Assembly: GCA_949752745.1 (NCBI GenBank)
Contig: OX457027.1
Span: forward strand, 17,502,603-17,566,602
Length of the DNA stretch: 64,000 nucleotides
Source: Protula sp. h YS-2021
Taxonomy: Eukaryota > Annelida > Polychaeta > Sabellida > Serpulidae
Reading direction: 5' to 3'
Part shown: positions 26,283 to 37,563 of the stretch, one piece after another
Numbering within the stretch: position 1 is the first letter of the stretch
Layout: each line of letters begins with the position of its first letter
Program-made: the position numbers and the translations under genes
The notes under the pieces: generated by a model
Told to the model about the DNA's origin: nothing
Databases searched by the model: none
The model's input: the letters and a program-made list of their open reading frames with translations, nothing else

Positions 26283-26560
26283 ACAGTGGTTCCCCGATTA
26301 TCTGTTAAGTTCGGGACCGAGGCAAAACCTGGTGGATAGCGAGGGTGGCGGATAATCGACGGTGATGTTTTGCCACCCAGTTAGGTTTGTTAAAATACAC
26401 AAAAATAAGCAAATTTTCTTTTTAATTAAGCAGCACTATGCAACTATGACACATTTTCAACTGCTAACCATTTTGCTTTCTCTTTTAAAATGTCATTTAT
26501 TGTTCTTTTTTTAATGCCCAGTCGCCAAATTTCAAAGAAATGGTCACTAACTTGTTGCTG
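26283..26560 (-). mobile_element. pogo/Tigger-like end with transposase HTH fragment
   Basis: The left edge, CAGTGGTTCCCCGATTATCTGTT, is an inverted match to CAGTGTTCCCCCGATTATCTGTT read on the minus strand from 37066. On the minus strand at about 26530-26450 is a pogo/Tigger-like helix-turn-helix fragment ending KKRTINDILKEKAKWL. A stop follows shortly, so only a relic of the transposase remains. Confidence 0.55.
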
Positions 26561-26653
26561 AGATTAACTACTAAAGTTTGCTGAAAACTAGCAAATTTCT
26601 TTTTCCTTTTTTTTTCTTTTCTGTTAAGAATCACGATAATCGCGGCCTCTTTA

Positions 26654-26720
26654 AAGATTCCATTTTGAAGTTAGTTATATGATTTGTTTAATCATATAAC
26701 TAACTTCAAAATGGAATCTT
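26654..26720. repeat. Perfect 31-bp inverted repeat with 5-nt loop
   Basis: Arms AAGATTCCATTTTGAAGTTA... and its exact complement ...TAACTTCAAAATGGAATCTT flank the loop TGTTT. There are no mismatches over 31 bp, in a region where everything else is diverged. Confidence 0.95.
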
Positions 26721-26965
26721 CAAATGAAATTTTGAAATGAAAAAAAAGTGACAAAGATCGGCTTTTACATCATAGTTTATGCTCATACTGCGCCAAACTG
26801 GATAAAGCAAAACGCGAAACAATTTTAAATTCCTATATTAAAGCTGCAAAGGCACGACTGTCGCCTTGATTTGAAATAACATTTTGATTTCATTTAATAC
26901 ACGACCTCCCTGTGTTTGCTTATCTCCCGTTTAAACATGATCAACATGATCACTTCATTACTTAC

Positions 26966-27306
26966 TGTAAAAACCGCTGTTAAGGATTTTTTATTGTGTT
27001 TTTTTTAAATGTGTGGTATCTCATTTATCCTATTGTACCTGTACTCCAAATGTGTGGATTTCCTTTGTTTTAAATATTGTATAGTTAAAAGAAGCTATTT
27101 TTTTGCAAAGGAACGCCTTGATATACGCAAGCATCTGCAGTGTAAATACTCCCTTCCCCCCCCCCCCCCCACCCATGAGATAAAATGTCCCCTTTTTCCG
27201 GACTCCCTCTTTGATAGGGCGCCCCAGCAAATTTGGTGAATGTGGGCTAGTGGGGTAAATCCTGTCATTACATAAAACCACTCCTTTGAACTTTGCACAC
27301 CTGTCA
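26966..27306 (+). repeat. Left LTR of BEL/Pao element
   Basis: Direct match to 35580-35942, from TGTAAAA through CCAAATGTGTGGATTTCCTTTG, a C-run, ATGAGATAAAATGTCCCC and CACTCCTTTGAACTTTGC to CACACCTGTCA. The two ORFs inside are LTR sequence. Confidence 0.8.
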
Positions 27307-27372
27307 TTACGGTTATGGTGGTAACACGTCATTGATTGACGTGAAACGACGCAAGGCCTCGTCAGTTAAACG

Positions 27373-28060
27373 ATGACCCTCTCCAAGCGGCGAGTTCCCC
27401 CCTCTGCTCCCATGCCCATAGATCACGCTGATAAACGTCAAATGAGAACGAATGACGCACCAGCGAAGACGTCATACTGTGACTTCCGAGACAGCGCCTC
27501 CCAACCATCAGATGTCGCATTCTTGCGCCTGGCTAACGCCCTACAAGAGAGTTTGAATCTCCCGAAGACCGAGATTCAGACTTTCTCAAGCCAAACGATG
27601 TCAAGGGGCTGAGGGATCTCTATCTTGACCTACAGAAGTGCGAAATAACGACGTCACAGACGAGGTTCGGCTCGGACGTCGACAACTTCGAGAACATGAA
27701 ACGAATTGTCCATCTCTTACCATACTTTTCAACGTCTATGTATGGATTGGACTTAGTGTGTGAAGAGCGAGTGAGTTCTCCAAGATCCATGCTAACAAAC
27801 CCTAGGGTAACTACTGTCCACGCAGAGCGAGATGTCCAAGAACGCTAATCGAAAGTGTGCATGCTGTTGTGGAAATTGCGCTGACCTAGCGGGGAGAGAT
27901 GGGCAACGGTTAAACGATTACGGCTGTGCAACAACTGTTTGAAGCGGAATCACTCTGGTCGCGATTGCAAGAAGCCATCTAAGTGCAACGTCGTAGGATG
28001 TGCGAGACCTCCTGCACTCTTGGAAGACTAGTGAAGCTGTTTAGACCACAGCTGACGTGA
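27373..28060 (+). pseudogene. BEL/Pao gag remnant with zinc knuckle
   Basis: A first piece includes NALQESLNLPKTEIQTF. A second, out of frame, reads VKGLRDLYLDLQKCE and MKRIVHLLP. A third, at about 27929-28031, has a CCHC knuckle CNNCLKRNHSGRDC, then SKCNVVGC. The order and motifs match Pao-clade gag; the frames are disrupted. Confidence 0.75.
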
Positions 28061-28119
28061 CAGTGACCAACTGCATCCAGAAAACAGAGACTTTGCTTGG
28101 GATTATTCCAGTTGAAGTG

Positions 28120-28725
28120 ACGGGTACGTACGGTCGCTGTCAAAACCTACGCTCTATCTGACGACGGTTCACAACAGACGTTTTGTGACGAGCGCTGCTA
28201 CAGATGCCAGACGAAAAGGGCAAAGCAATGACGTACGAGGTCCTCACCATCACATCCCAGCAGCAAAAGAATTGCAGCAACGCCATCGTGTTGAACAGAG
28301 TATGTTCGGTTAAAAAACTTGGAATTTCTTCCGACCCCACCCCAAAACAATCAGACATCACTCAGTACGCCCATCTGAAATATCAAAATCCCATAGTTAG
28401 AAACTACAGATGTGATGCTGCTCATTGGATGCGATTCTCACGCGCAGGTCCCCCTAGAAGTGAGGAGTTCAGGCATCGAGGCGGAGGCCTACACGACCAG
28501 TACAGCTCTCGGCTGTGTGGAGCGCGGCCCGTCCAACGGGAAGGGGTATATGGTAACGAGCGTTAACTTCCAGATACGCTTAAGAAAAGCGTAGAAAAAA
28601 TGTGGACGACCGACTTCAGTGAGTCACTCAACTCAGACAAAGCCGGGTGGTCAGTGGAAGACAGGCGAGCGGACGATATGATGAAAGACTCAGCTACAGT
28701 GGAATACGGGCATTACACACTGGAC
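28120..28725 (+). pseudogene. BEL/Pao protease and RT-linker remnant
   Basis: Contains VAVKTYALSDDGSQQTFC, a retropepsin-like region, though the canonical active-site triplet is not intact. It is followed by VLNRVCSVKKLGI, PLEVRSSGIEAEAY and, near the end, GWSVEDRRADDMM with EYGHYTLDSP, which precedes the reverse transcriptase in Pao elements. At least three frames are needed to read it. It continues at 29110 after the small LINE insertion. Confidence 0.75.
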
Positions 28726-28738
28726 TCACCTTGGAAAG

Positions 28739-29096
28739 TTAGTTAGTTATTGATTTAACGACACCGCCAACCTATTGCAGGTCATATTGTGTCATTCCTG
28801 GTAACTTTGTCGCATTTATACTTTAGTGATTAAAAGTCAGTATAAGATAAAATCTTAAACACACTAAAACGCTAGAATAAATGGTAATCTATACATACGA
28901 ATATAAGTTATTCGGTTTTAAAAATTCTAAGACCTTGTTAGAATTTACTTTTTCAAAGGGCTCTCTCATACAGTCAACTCTGTAACAACGGGGACGAATG
29001 TGATTGAAGTCTATACAATCTATCAAGATGTGTTTCACTGTATTCCGTTCCTGACAACTTATACATTCGGGTTGTGTTTCACCTCTTAAGAGGTGT
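28739..29096 (-). mobile_element. Nimb/I-like LINE 3' fragment (small copy)
   Basis: The 3' end on the minus strand is AACTAACTAA, the tandem tail typical of I/Nimb elements. It encodes the C-terminal LLRGETQPECISCQERNTVK zinc-binding segment and then VLEFLKPNNLY-stop. It is flanked by TCACCTTGGAAAG at 28726-28738 and 29097-29109, a 13-bp target duplication. The 5' end is truncated within the ORF. Confidence 0.85.
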
Positions 29097-29109
29097 TCAC
29101 CTTGGAAAG

Positions 29110-29491
29110 ACAAAAAAAATTCACCTTGGAAAGACCAAAATTCCGAAATGCCTAGCAACAACGCCTGGAAAAGGATCCAGACCTCCATCGCAAGTAAACC
29201 GAACAGATTAACGACTATATGGAAAAGGGTCACGCAGAAGAAGTTCTTCCCAATTTCAGGCTTTCAACAAAACTTTGGTACTTACCTCACCAGCCCGAGA
29301 CAAACGAAAACAAGCTAGGCACGGTCCGTGTTGTGTTCGACGGAGCAGTGACGTTCCAAGGCGTTTCGCTGTACAGCGAACTCTTACAAGGTCCCGATTA
29401 CTTCAACAGTCTCGTGGCAGTATTGATTCGTTTTCACCAGGAGCACGTCGTCGGCGCCGCAGACATATACAGCACGTTTCACTAAGTGAAG
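29110..29491 (+). pseudogene. BEL/Pao reverse transcriptase, N-terminal part
   Basis: Reads EKDPDLHRK, stop, then TEQINDYMEKGHAEEVLPNF, WYLPHQP, RVVFDGAV and LLQGPDYFNSLVAVLIRF, ending AADIYSTFH, the classic first half of the Pao RT. The insertion at 29492 interrupts it; the remainder resumes at 32645. Confidence 0.85.
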
Positions 29492-32400
29492 TTAGTTAGT
29501 TACATGGTTTTTTTAACGACACGTTGTGTCTTCACAGGTTCATAACGGATAAAGGGTTAAAAATGTGCGTTGGATATTAAAAACAGTGAACAATCTAAAG
29601 CATGTCTATAAAATAAAAGCAAATAATATAAATACTAAAATTACTGATACGGGAACGAATGTCTTGCAAGTCTATGCAGTTTATCAAAATGTTTTACTGT
29701 ATGCCTCTCTTGGCAACCCGGACATTCCGGCGACAGTTCGCCTCGAAGCAGGTGTTTATGTATGGTGTAGGTATGCCCTATTCTGGCTTTACATATTACC
29801 ATATCATCCCGAACAATGTTTAGGGATGGTAATTTACGTCCCACAACCGGGTTAATTTGATGCAGTTTATCATTGATTTATTCATTCTAATACTGTTGCC
29901 ATTTGCCCTTTACTTATCTAGAAAAATGCAGTTTGTAATCTAACGATGGGATAAAAAGTTTTGAATATCTAAAGACTCTTTAGCAGCTTTTTTTTTTTTT
30001 TGTTTTTAATAATTTTATTGGTTTCATAACATTACAAAAAGAACATATTACAGCATTCACAGTCAACCACTTATTCTGAAATCATGCTTCACCCACGATT
30101 ACGAGCGTTTGACTGTGGAAATTCGAAAATATAATGTGCAAGTATTCATTACTTAGGTTTAACGTTAATTTAAGCAATATTACAGAATCGCTTTAAAATA
30201 TACATAGAGCAAGCACTGGTTAACCAGATTTATTACGTTTTAATCATTTTATACGTATAAGTTAAAAGATATTAACTATTTAAAAAAATAAATAAAAATA
30301 AAAAATAAATAAAAAAATGATTTGAAATTTTCTGGCAATTCAACATAAATGTTAAACCATTTAGACTCAAAGTAGCTTTGTTTTAGATATAATTTATCTG
30401 AAAAAACCTTAATCCTGATTCTTTGATAAAATTATTTCGTTATGAGCTTTTTTGTATTTCTTACACATGTATATGTAATGTTTGATAATCATTGATAAGT
30501 TGTCAAGTCTGACGTTTTGAAAGCCAAATAGGAAGATTTCTTTATTAAATGCGATTTTATCAGCGTTTTCAAGCTTCAGCCATCTTAGACAGTTGGATAT
30601 TATTGACTGTGAGGGTGGACATTCCCACATATAGTGTTCAATGGTATCTTCAAACTCGCAGTAATCACACTGTGGGGATTGTCTTATTCGCCAGTCATAT
30701 AATTTCTTATTTGTTGCTAAGATATTGTGCGTAATCTTCAAATACAGTGAAAGGAGCCAAGTTTCTTTGGTTGCTTGTTTTAGTGTAATAATGCTGCCCA
30801 GCACTTTTTCGGGTGTGATATGCTTACTTGCCCAATACTGAACACATGTTGGTTCTTCTTTCTAAAGATTGATGAAAAAAGGTAAGTGTTCTCTGCTTTT
30901 GCAGCTTTATCAGCTGCCTCGTTGCCTGGGATTCCTACGTGGCTTGGAACTCAACCAACCGTATTACCTTTCCAGCCCTTACAGCTTCGTCGTGTTTTTC
31001 TTCGAGGTCAAAGATTACAGGATTTGATATTTTCAAGTTTCCTATTGATTCTTTTACTGACATGGAGTCAGCGCAAAACATAACATTTTTGTAAGGACTA
31101 ATTTTGACAATTTGCATGCCTAACTGGAGAGCTCTGACTATGGCAGTGAAAATTGAAGACCCATCTGGGAGTCTGGTTTTCAAAATATTGTTGTCTGTGA
31201 CAATTGATGCCGCAGTTTGTCATCACGTTTAGAACCATCAGCATACATAAAGTGGTAATCTTGGTAAACTTCCTTGAGTTCTGCGAACTATGATCGGAAC
31301 ACACATGGGTTAGTTTGTTGTTTTGGGAATTCGGATAGCGTTTTTAATACTGAGGGCTTAACTAATTTCCATTTAGAGTATTTGTAATTGGCAATGAGCT
31401 GATGCCCGCTTCTTGCAGCTGTGGTAATACTCTGGCTCCAAATGGAAGGATGGGACCACTCTCAAAAAATTGCGAAAAGTCCGGGCCAAAAACGACTTGA
31501 TGGGTATGGTTTTGTCTGTTAGCGTACAGTTTTACAACGTATTGCAGAGCTAGTTTCAATCGACGAATGTTAAGGGGTTGTTCATTTGCTTCCACGTGCA
31601 AGCTGTGAGCCGGAGAGGTTCTAAAAGCGTTTAAGCATAGTCTGAGATCCTGGTTTTGTATCGGGTCAAGCATCTTCAGATATGAGGGTCTAGCTGAGCC
31701 ATAGATCACGCTACCATAATCAAACTTCGATCTGACAACATAAGTTTAGTGTCCCTGTCTGCTCCCTAGTCCTTAGCAGACATGCATCTCAGCAAATTTA
31801 GTGCCTTTTGTCACTTTCTTTTCAACTCTTTTATGTGTGGAAAAAATGAGTCTGGAATCGAAGAATATGATTTGTTTGACTACTGGTATTTCAGTGTCAG
31901 AAATATATAGAACCCGTTCGTCATGCTGTTTACGTTTCTTGCAAAAATGCATACAGGCCTTTTTTGTTTGAGAAAAATTAAAACCGTTCTTATTCGCCCA
32001 GTCTTGAAGAGAGTTGATGTTTTGTTGAAGGCGACGTCGCATTAGATTCATACTTTTGCCTCTGCAAGAGATGGCGAAATCATCCACAAAGAGTGAACTC
32101 TATCCCCCGTTTTACAGTATCCCTTATACTATTAACTTAAATCAGAAATAGTGACTCATGAGGTGTACTTTTAACCGGTGTGTTTATGAAGGTTTTGATT
32201 TGTCATAGTTTTTTGCTTTGTTGCGCCGAGAAAACTTGAACAAGCATATCGCCTGAGCGTAAGCGTTTTACGGTATGTTGAGAGCCAACAGCTAATGTTA
32301 TACCCTTTTCTATGGCAAAGAGTAAAAGTTTGAACGAACCGTTCTCGGGAGTAATTATTATAAGTTCAAAAAAAAAAAAAGGCGTCGGAGGAGACTCGAT

Positions 32401-32633
32401 ATCTATGTGGGGGCGCTTGTTTGCGCCCCTCGGTGTCTATATTTCGGTAAACTGTATATTTATTTTTTCTGTTTCTTTTTATTTTTCAACACAATCCAGA
32501 TAATTTATTTTTGTTTTTGTTCAGCCCTGCCAGCCCCGGCCCTACTCTGACCACCGAATCCGGCAGCGGGGGTTACCCGCCAAGGGCTAGGATACCTGGA
32601 ATACTACAAGCACCTGTGTAGGAAAGCTCGACG
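29492..32633 (-). mobile_element. Nimb/I-like LINE, internally deleted, with nested L1-like insertion
   Basis: An exact 11-bp duplication, ACTAAGTGAAG, flanks it at 29481-29491 and 32634-32644. On the minus strand, from the right, come a GC-rich 5' UTR-like end (about 32520-32633), an RT part starting at the FVDDFAISCRG catalytic box (about 32090), RT thumb sequence (31709-31362), an RNase H part (DGSSIFTAIVRALQL, CADSMSV, IPGNEAADKAAK, about 31183-30900), and, left of a nested element, the GRKLPSLN...HLLRGELSPEC C-terminal region. It ends AACTAACTAA. The RT fingers and upstream ORFs are missing, and frames are broken. Confidence 0.85.
29988..30860 (-). mobile_element. L1-like LINE 3' fragment nested in the Nimb element
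   Basis: The minus-strand ORF (30804-30409) has LYLKITHNILATNKKLYDWR and QCDYCEFEDTIEHYMWEC, the zinc-binding C-terminal region of L1/Tx1-type elements. A poly-T run at 29988-30001 is its poly(A) tail in antisense. The copy is 5'-truncated and splits the Nimb RNase H to C-terminal region. Confidence 0.8.
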
Positions 32634-32644
32634 ACTAAGTGAAG

Positions 32645-33857
32645 TATCAGAAAGCTCTACGCTTTCTGTGATGGCCGAACGGAGAATGGGGATCAGAACG
32701 CCAAGCCAAAGGGGTACCGAATGACTGTTTACATATTCGGGGCGAAGTCGTCACCCAACTGCACTACTTACGCCCTTCGCAAGACAGCTGATGACAACAA
32801 ACAGCACTACAGTGATGAAACTGTAAATAGCGTCTCGAAGAGTTTTTATGTTCACGACTTTTCAAAGTCAGTTCAAAGAGACAAGAACGCCGTACAAATG
32901 TCTACAGAAATGAAATCGCTCTTGAGTAAAGGAGGGTTCAGACTGACCAAGTTTATCAGCAACAGCCAAAACGTCCTCGACAACATACCGAGCACAGAGC
33001 GCGCCGCCTCTGTAAAAGAAAGTAACTTGTGCGGTGAGTCCCCCAACGAGCGCGCTCTGGGCGTGCGCTGGAACGTGTTCCGTGATGAGCTCACGTTCGA
33101 CGCAAAGATCCCGGAAAAGCCCGCGACCCGGCGTGGTATTCTCTCTGCCGTAAGCTCTCTGTTTGACCCACTGGGCCTCACTGCACCAGTCACGTTGACG
33201 GCAAAAGCAATTTTGCAAGATTTGTGTCTCCAGAAGTTGACGCCGGATGAAGAAATTAAAACCGCCGAACGTAGCAAGTGGGAAAGGTGGCTGGAAGCGC
33301 TTCCAAGCCTAAAAAATGTGATAGTTCCCAGGTGCCACAAACCAGTGAACTTTGGCTCGATTACTGATACGCAACTGAATGTTTTCTGTGACGCGGCAGA
33401 GACAGGATATGGGGCTTGTGCGTATCTAAGATTAACAAGCGACCGGAATGACGTCACGACGTCGCTAGTTGTCAGCAAGTCACCCCCTAAAACAAGTGTC
33501 GATCGCGAGGCCGAACTATCGCAAGTCGTTCTAGCAAGTCGCCGCTGCAAACAAATAGCTCAGGAATTGGAATTTGGTGACACAAACAGTGTTCTGGACA
33601 GACTCAATGATCACGCTCGGCTGCATACAGAACGAATCGCGTTGGTTTAAAGTGTTCGTGGCAAATCGTTTGGTAGTAATTCACGAGAACACCAATGCCA
33701 ATCAGTGGCATCACGTGCCGACCACAGAGAATCCAGCCGACTTGGCGTCTAGAGAAATCGACACAGAGGATAATGTGAGGTTAAAGTTGTGGCTAGAAGG
33801 ACCAGCATCCCTTAAGCAATGGCCAACAACAGGAAAAGTCCCTCGCGTGGAAGAAGA
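32645..33857 (+). pseudogene. BEL/Pao reverse transcriptase C-terminal part and RNase H
   Basis: The long open stretch (32721-33650) reads YIFGAKSSPNCTTYALRKTA, GGFRLTKFISN, ERALGVRWNVF and RRGILSAVSSLFDPLGL, then FCDAAETGYGACAYLR at the RNase H start. The RT catalytic box is YVHD where the family has YVDD, so an active-site aspartate is lost. After EFGDTNSVLD a frame change leads to VTQTVFWTDSM and NPADLASREI in RNase H. Confidence 0.88.
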
Positions 33858-35020
33858 CGATGATTAGACTAGAAAACACGTCACGATTAACGCGGTTACG
33901 ACTAAAGACGTTCCGATTCAAAGATTACTCTGACTGGCACAAGTTACAAAGAGCAGTGGCGTGGATAAGACGGTTCAAGACGTACTGCTTTGTGAAGTAC
34001 CTTAAACGTGACTGTGACGCATCTAAGTCAGAGCTGACCGTCGAGGAAATACGTGACGGTACAGACTCGACAATCAGCTGCGTTCAACGCCAGCACTTCG
34101 CTGATGAAATAAAAAGATTACAACGCGGATAGGCTGTACTGAAAGAAAGCAAACTCGCCCCTCTGACTCGGGAAATTTACTGAATCCTGCGTGGACGGGG
34201 ACGGTAAAGAAAGTTATAAGAAGCTGCATTGACTGCAGGAATAGTCGTCCCTGTCAGCGGAAATGGCCCCGCTGCGGCCTGAGCGGTGAACCCCAGACAG
34301 TCCCCCATTGACCAACGTGGAAGGGGATTACTTTGGGCGCCTGACAGTGAAGGTGGGACGGAACCATTGCAAGAGGAACGGTGTGATTTTTACGTGCATG
34401 GAAGTTGCCCACACCCTCGACACCGAAGGGAGATAAACTGGCATGTTAACCCCCCCCCCTCTCCCCCACACGCGAGTCACGCCGGCGGAGTATGAGGAGC
34501 GCATGATACGCTCTGTACGGAAGATCCTCAAGTCATTCGCGGGAGAACAGTTGCTTACCGACGAAGCTCTACTTACCTTGTTTACAGAAGTACAGAAGAT
34601 AATGAACCATCATCCCATCACGTATGTGAGCCAAGACCCATCCGATTCAGAACCCCTATCCTCCAATAAACTGCTTTTTGTTACGGTCTAACTCGTGTTT
34701 TTCCTACGAGACGTTTGATAACAATGAAACTTACGCACGGCGACGGAGGAGACAAGTTCAATACCTCGCGAATGTCTTCTGGTGCAGCTGGATTCGCGAG
34801 GCACTTACAAACCCTGCACACGCGCGAGAAATGGCAGCAGCCGCACAGGAGCATGCGAGTGACGAGAACGTACCACGTAGGCAGTGGCCAATCGGAAAAG
34901 TGGTGTCTAGTAACGTCGGAAGAGACGGTTACATCAGAAGTTGCGCAGGAAAACGGTCAAAACGGAACTAGTCAGACTGATTTTAAAGCTATACCAAAAA
35001 GCCAAGACTAAAATTGAATA
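33858..35020 (+). pseudogene. BEL/Pao integrase remnant
   Basis: Pieces in order are SDWHKLQRAVAWIRRFK, SCVQRQHFADEIKRLQ, VIRSCIDCRNSR (zinc-binding remnant), TVKVGRN-HCKRNGVIFT, ERMIRSVRKILKSF, EVQKIMNHHPITYV, and YARRRRRQVQYLANVFW with PRRQWPIGKV at the C terminus. Several deletions and frame changes remove most of the catalytic core. Confidence 0.8.
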
Positions 35021-35579
35021 GAAAGTAACAAGATGTTTAAGAGAATGTTGAATGCTTACGTTGTGTATCGTATGACTGCCTAACTTGTTTAAGTTCCACT
35101 GTGGCTTTGGCTGCAAATTATCAAGAAAAAAACACTCTGTCAAAATATCGCTTCTGTTTTTTTTTTGGTGAAAAAAAAAAATTGAACCCCGGCCCCATGG
35201 GTCGAGGTCCAAAAAAGTCCAAACATGGTCTTTTTTATAATTAATATCGACAGTTTTTTCAGTGTCACTACCTTTTGATAGCTTTATGATGATATTTCAT
35301 TGATGTCGTGCAATTTGACGCGTTTCGGTTCAGTTGAGATGCGTGCGCATGAGCATCTATACCTAATATGTATTAATAAGTCTACTTTGTTTGCATGTGA
35401 CCAAGTCACAATGTGTGTCGTCTAAGTCTGGAGGTATTCGGTGGTTTATAGAGAAGCTGTTCATTGTGTTAATACCAATTGCATATACCCCTGTCATGCT
35501 GTCATCGGAAATATTCCATAGTTTCCGGAAAGGACACTCGTCGTGTTATAAAAATAGGGATATTTTCATGGAGGCGGAC

Positions 35580-35942
35580 TGTAAAAGGCGCTGTTGGCGA
35601 TTTTTTATTGTTTTATTTGACATGTGTTGTATCTCATTTTTGCTTTTGTACTTTTATGTATTGTTCATTTTAACCTAACTCCAAATGTGTGGATTTCCTT
35701 TGTTTTAAATATTGTATATTTAAAAGAAGCTATTATTTGCAAAGGAACGCCTTGATATACGAAAGCATCCGCAGTGTAAATACTCCCTTTGCTCCCCCCC
35801 CCCCACCCATGAGATAAAATCTCCCCTTTTTCCGGACTCCCCCTTTGATAGGGCACCCCCAGCAAATTTGGTGGATGTGGACTACTGGGTAAATCCTGTC
35901 ATTACATAAAACCACTCCTTTGAACTTTGCACACCTGTCATC
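35580..35942 (+). repeat. Right LTR of BEL/Pao element
   Basis: Direct repeat of 26966-27306 with scattered substitutions and small indels. 35021-35579 between integrase and LTR shows no recognised domain. Confidence 0.8.
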
Positions 35943-36889
35943 ATGGTCAGAAAGCAGTACTGTGTTGTTATTGGGCGATAAGGATGCGCCCACGGGAACG
36001 GCCATGTAGGGTCACTGCTGATCCCTACTCAATCCCTACCCCATACGATACGCAAGGCCCCATCAGGCTGTGGGTCAATCAGAACTCCAGATTAGGGCCG
36101 GTAACAGATGTTGAGGAGCCGCCCTAAGGGTTCAAATTTCATAGAGAATTTAGCAATGTCTTCAGTTCTGGAAGGAGGGTTTAACGTGACAAAAGGGTCT
36201 TAAAAACGGATAAAAACATCAGGTTCTAAAGTGGACAATTAACTAAAACTCAAGTGAGTTTAAATACAAAGGTGGTTAAAAAAATAAAATATGCGATGAA
36301 AATCTTAGAAAGTTATACGTAGGAGTCCAATAGTTTTTGGTAAGAATTTACTTACATCAATATGGTTTGCTGTAGTGAACAATCACGTTACCTTGTTTTG
36401 TGTCTTGTTGAAGCCTGTAATATCGCTGCATTATTCTCCGTAAGATTTGTCATTTTTGTAAGTTGTCGGTGCTTTCCAGCGTTTTCTCTCGAAATAACAG
36501 CGGTTTGTTTGTGTAAAGTACTTGCTTTCAATCAGTGATCAAGTATTAATCTGTGTTGTAAATAGAATTCATTTATGCAAATACTTGGGGTTTAACGCTT
36601 GCTTTCAATTTGTATTATTTCCGTTACCGTTTGTCAGCACGTTGAATCGCTGAATAGTTGGCGTTCACGCCACCGACGCACCATTAGTTCTGTGGGAATC
36701 GCGGACGTTAACTGGGATAAAACGTTAAAATAAACGCGTCAACAAAACTTTGGTGTTTCACTCCTCGACTTTCTCATATTTACAATTGACTATGGACAAG
36801 TGGCAACCCTAGATTCCACATACACATAAAATAAACATGTTTAATTATGATTAAAATTAATTGTGGACCGTCGTCAGATTGGAGGAAAA

Positions 36890-37066
36890 TCGGGAGTGAT
36901 TTTACTTAGGAAATGACCGTTTGTTTGCCAATAAAGCTGACGGATAGCGAGGATGGCGGATAAATAACATCAGCGTCCGTAGGACGGGAATCCGTTCCAC
37001 AGAATATCTAGCAGTTGGTGAAGGTGGCGGAAAACAGGGGAACAGATAATCGGGGGAACACTGTAA
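36890..37066 (-). mobile_element. pogo/Tigger-like terminal segment, right partner of 26283
   Basis: Ends ...GGGGAACAGATAATCGGGGGAACACTG followed by TA. Internal phrases GACGGATAGCGAGGATGGCGG are shared with 26327-26352. It brackets the BEL/Pao stack with the left end at 26283. 35943-36890 between them has no recognised feature. Confidence 0.55.
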
Positions 37067-37142
37067 TAATAATAATAATTTTGCTACTTACAAAGTACAT
37101 AATTTTGTCAAATAAAAAAATGTAAAAAATAAATCACAACAA

Positions 37143-37148
37143 TTTATT
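37143..37148 (-). terminator. Candidate poly(A) signal for the 37263-37563 exon
   Basis: TTTATT on the plus strand is AATAAA in antisense, about 115 bp past the stop codon. Confidence 0.35.
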
Positions 37149-37262
37149 AATATTTTACATGTACCTCAGCAAAATAGAGAACTTGTATGCACAGGTAAAA
37201 GCTTGATCGTTTATATCTGAATCAACAGCAACATGAAATGTTTACGGTCTACGAAAAAGTTA

Positions 37263-37563
37263 ACTCAAAAAGTTAACTATTAAATCCTGATTGGCTATTA
37301 CTTTCATTCTAAATTGACTTTGCCAAAACAGTTCAGTTATTTCACCGTTTTGCTGGCAACTTGATAAGAAGTCAAAGACTGTTTGTTGTTTAGTTTGACT
37401 ATCATGATTTTTACTGAGAACGTTGAGGACATCATTGATCGTGTCAATGGCGTGATCTGCGTTTTCGCACACCCCTAGCGTCTTTCGAATATCCTGCAAC
37501 ATCGCGATGGCCTTTGGAATGGATGGAGTCCTGGGAGTCCTCATAGGCAGCTCAGTCTGGAAG
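37263..37563 (-). CDS. Unidentified terminal coding exon (candidate)
   Basis: Minus-strand frame open upstream to 37796; a good acceptor (AAAATTTAG) at 37564 gives an exon of about 100 codons. It reads FQTELPMRTPRTPSIPKA, DIRKTLGVCENADHAID, NDVLNVLSKNHDSQTKQ, then FWQSQFRMKVIANQDLIVNF and ends LS-TAA. It is predicted largely helical, with no compositional bias. A minus-strand AATAAA lies about 115 bp downstream (37143-37148). I do not recognise the family. It may be the last exon of a gene whose other exons lie to the right, or a retrocopy. ATG at the MRTPRT position could alternatively start a short ORF. Confidence 0.4.

Larger units (their letters stand above)
26966..35942 (+). mobile_element. 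BEL/Pao LTR retrotransposon, decayed and multiply interrupted
   Basis: Two ~340-360-bp direct repeats (26966-27306 and 35580-35942) act as LTRs. Between them, on the plus strand, come gag-like sequence with a CCHC zinc knuckle, a protease region, reverse transcriptase, RNase H and integrase remnants, in BEL/Pao order. The coding sequence is broken by stops, frameshifts and deletions, and by two Nimb-like LINE insertions at 28739-29096 and 29492-32633. LTR ends are approximate because flanking target duplications could not be fixed. Confidence 0.85.

Noticed and set aside
32868..33550. Minus-strand ORFs of 116 and 225 residues
   Set aside because: Shadows of the BEL/Pao reverse transcriptase and RNase H sequence on the plus strand.
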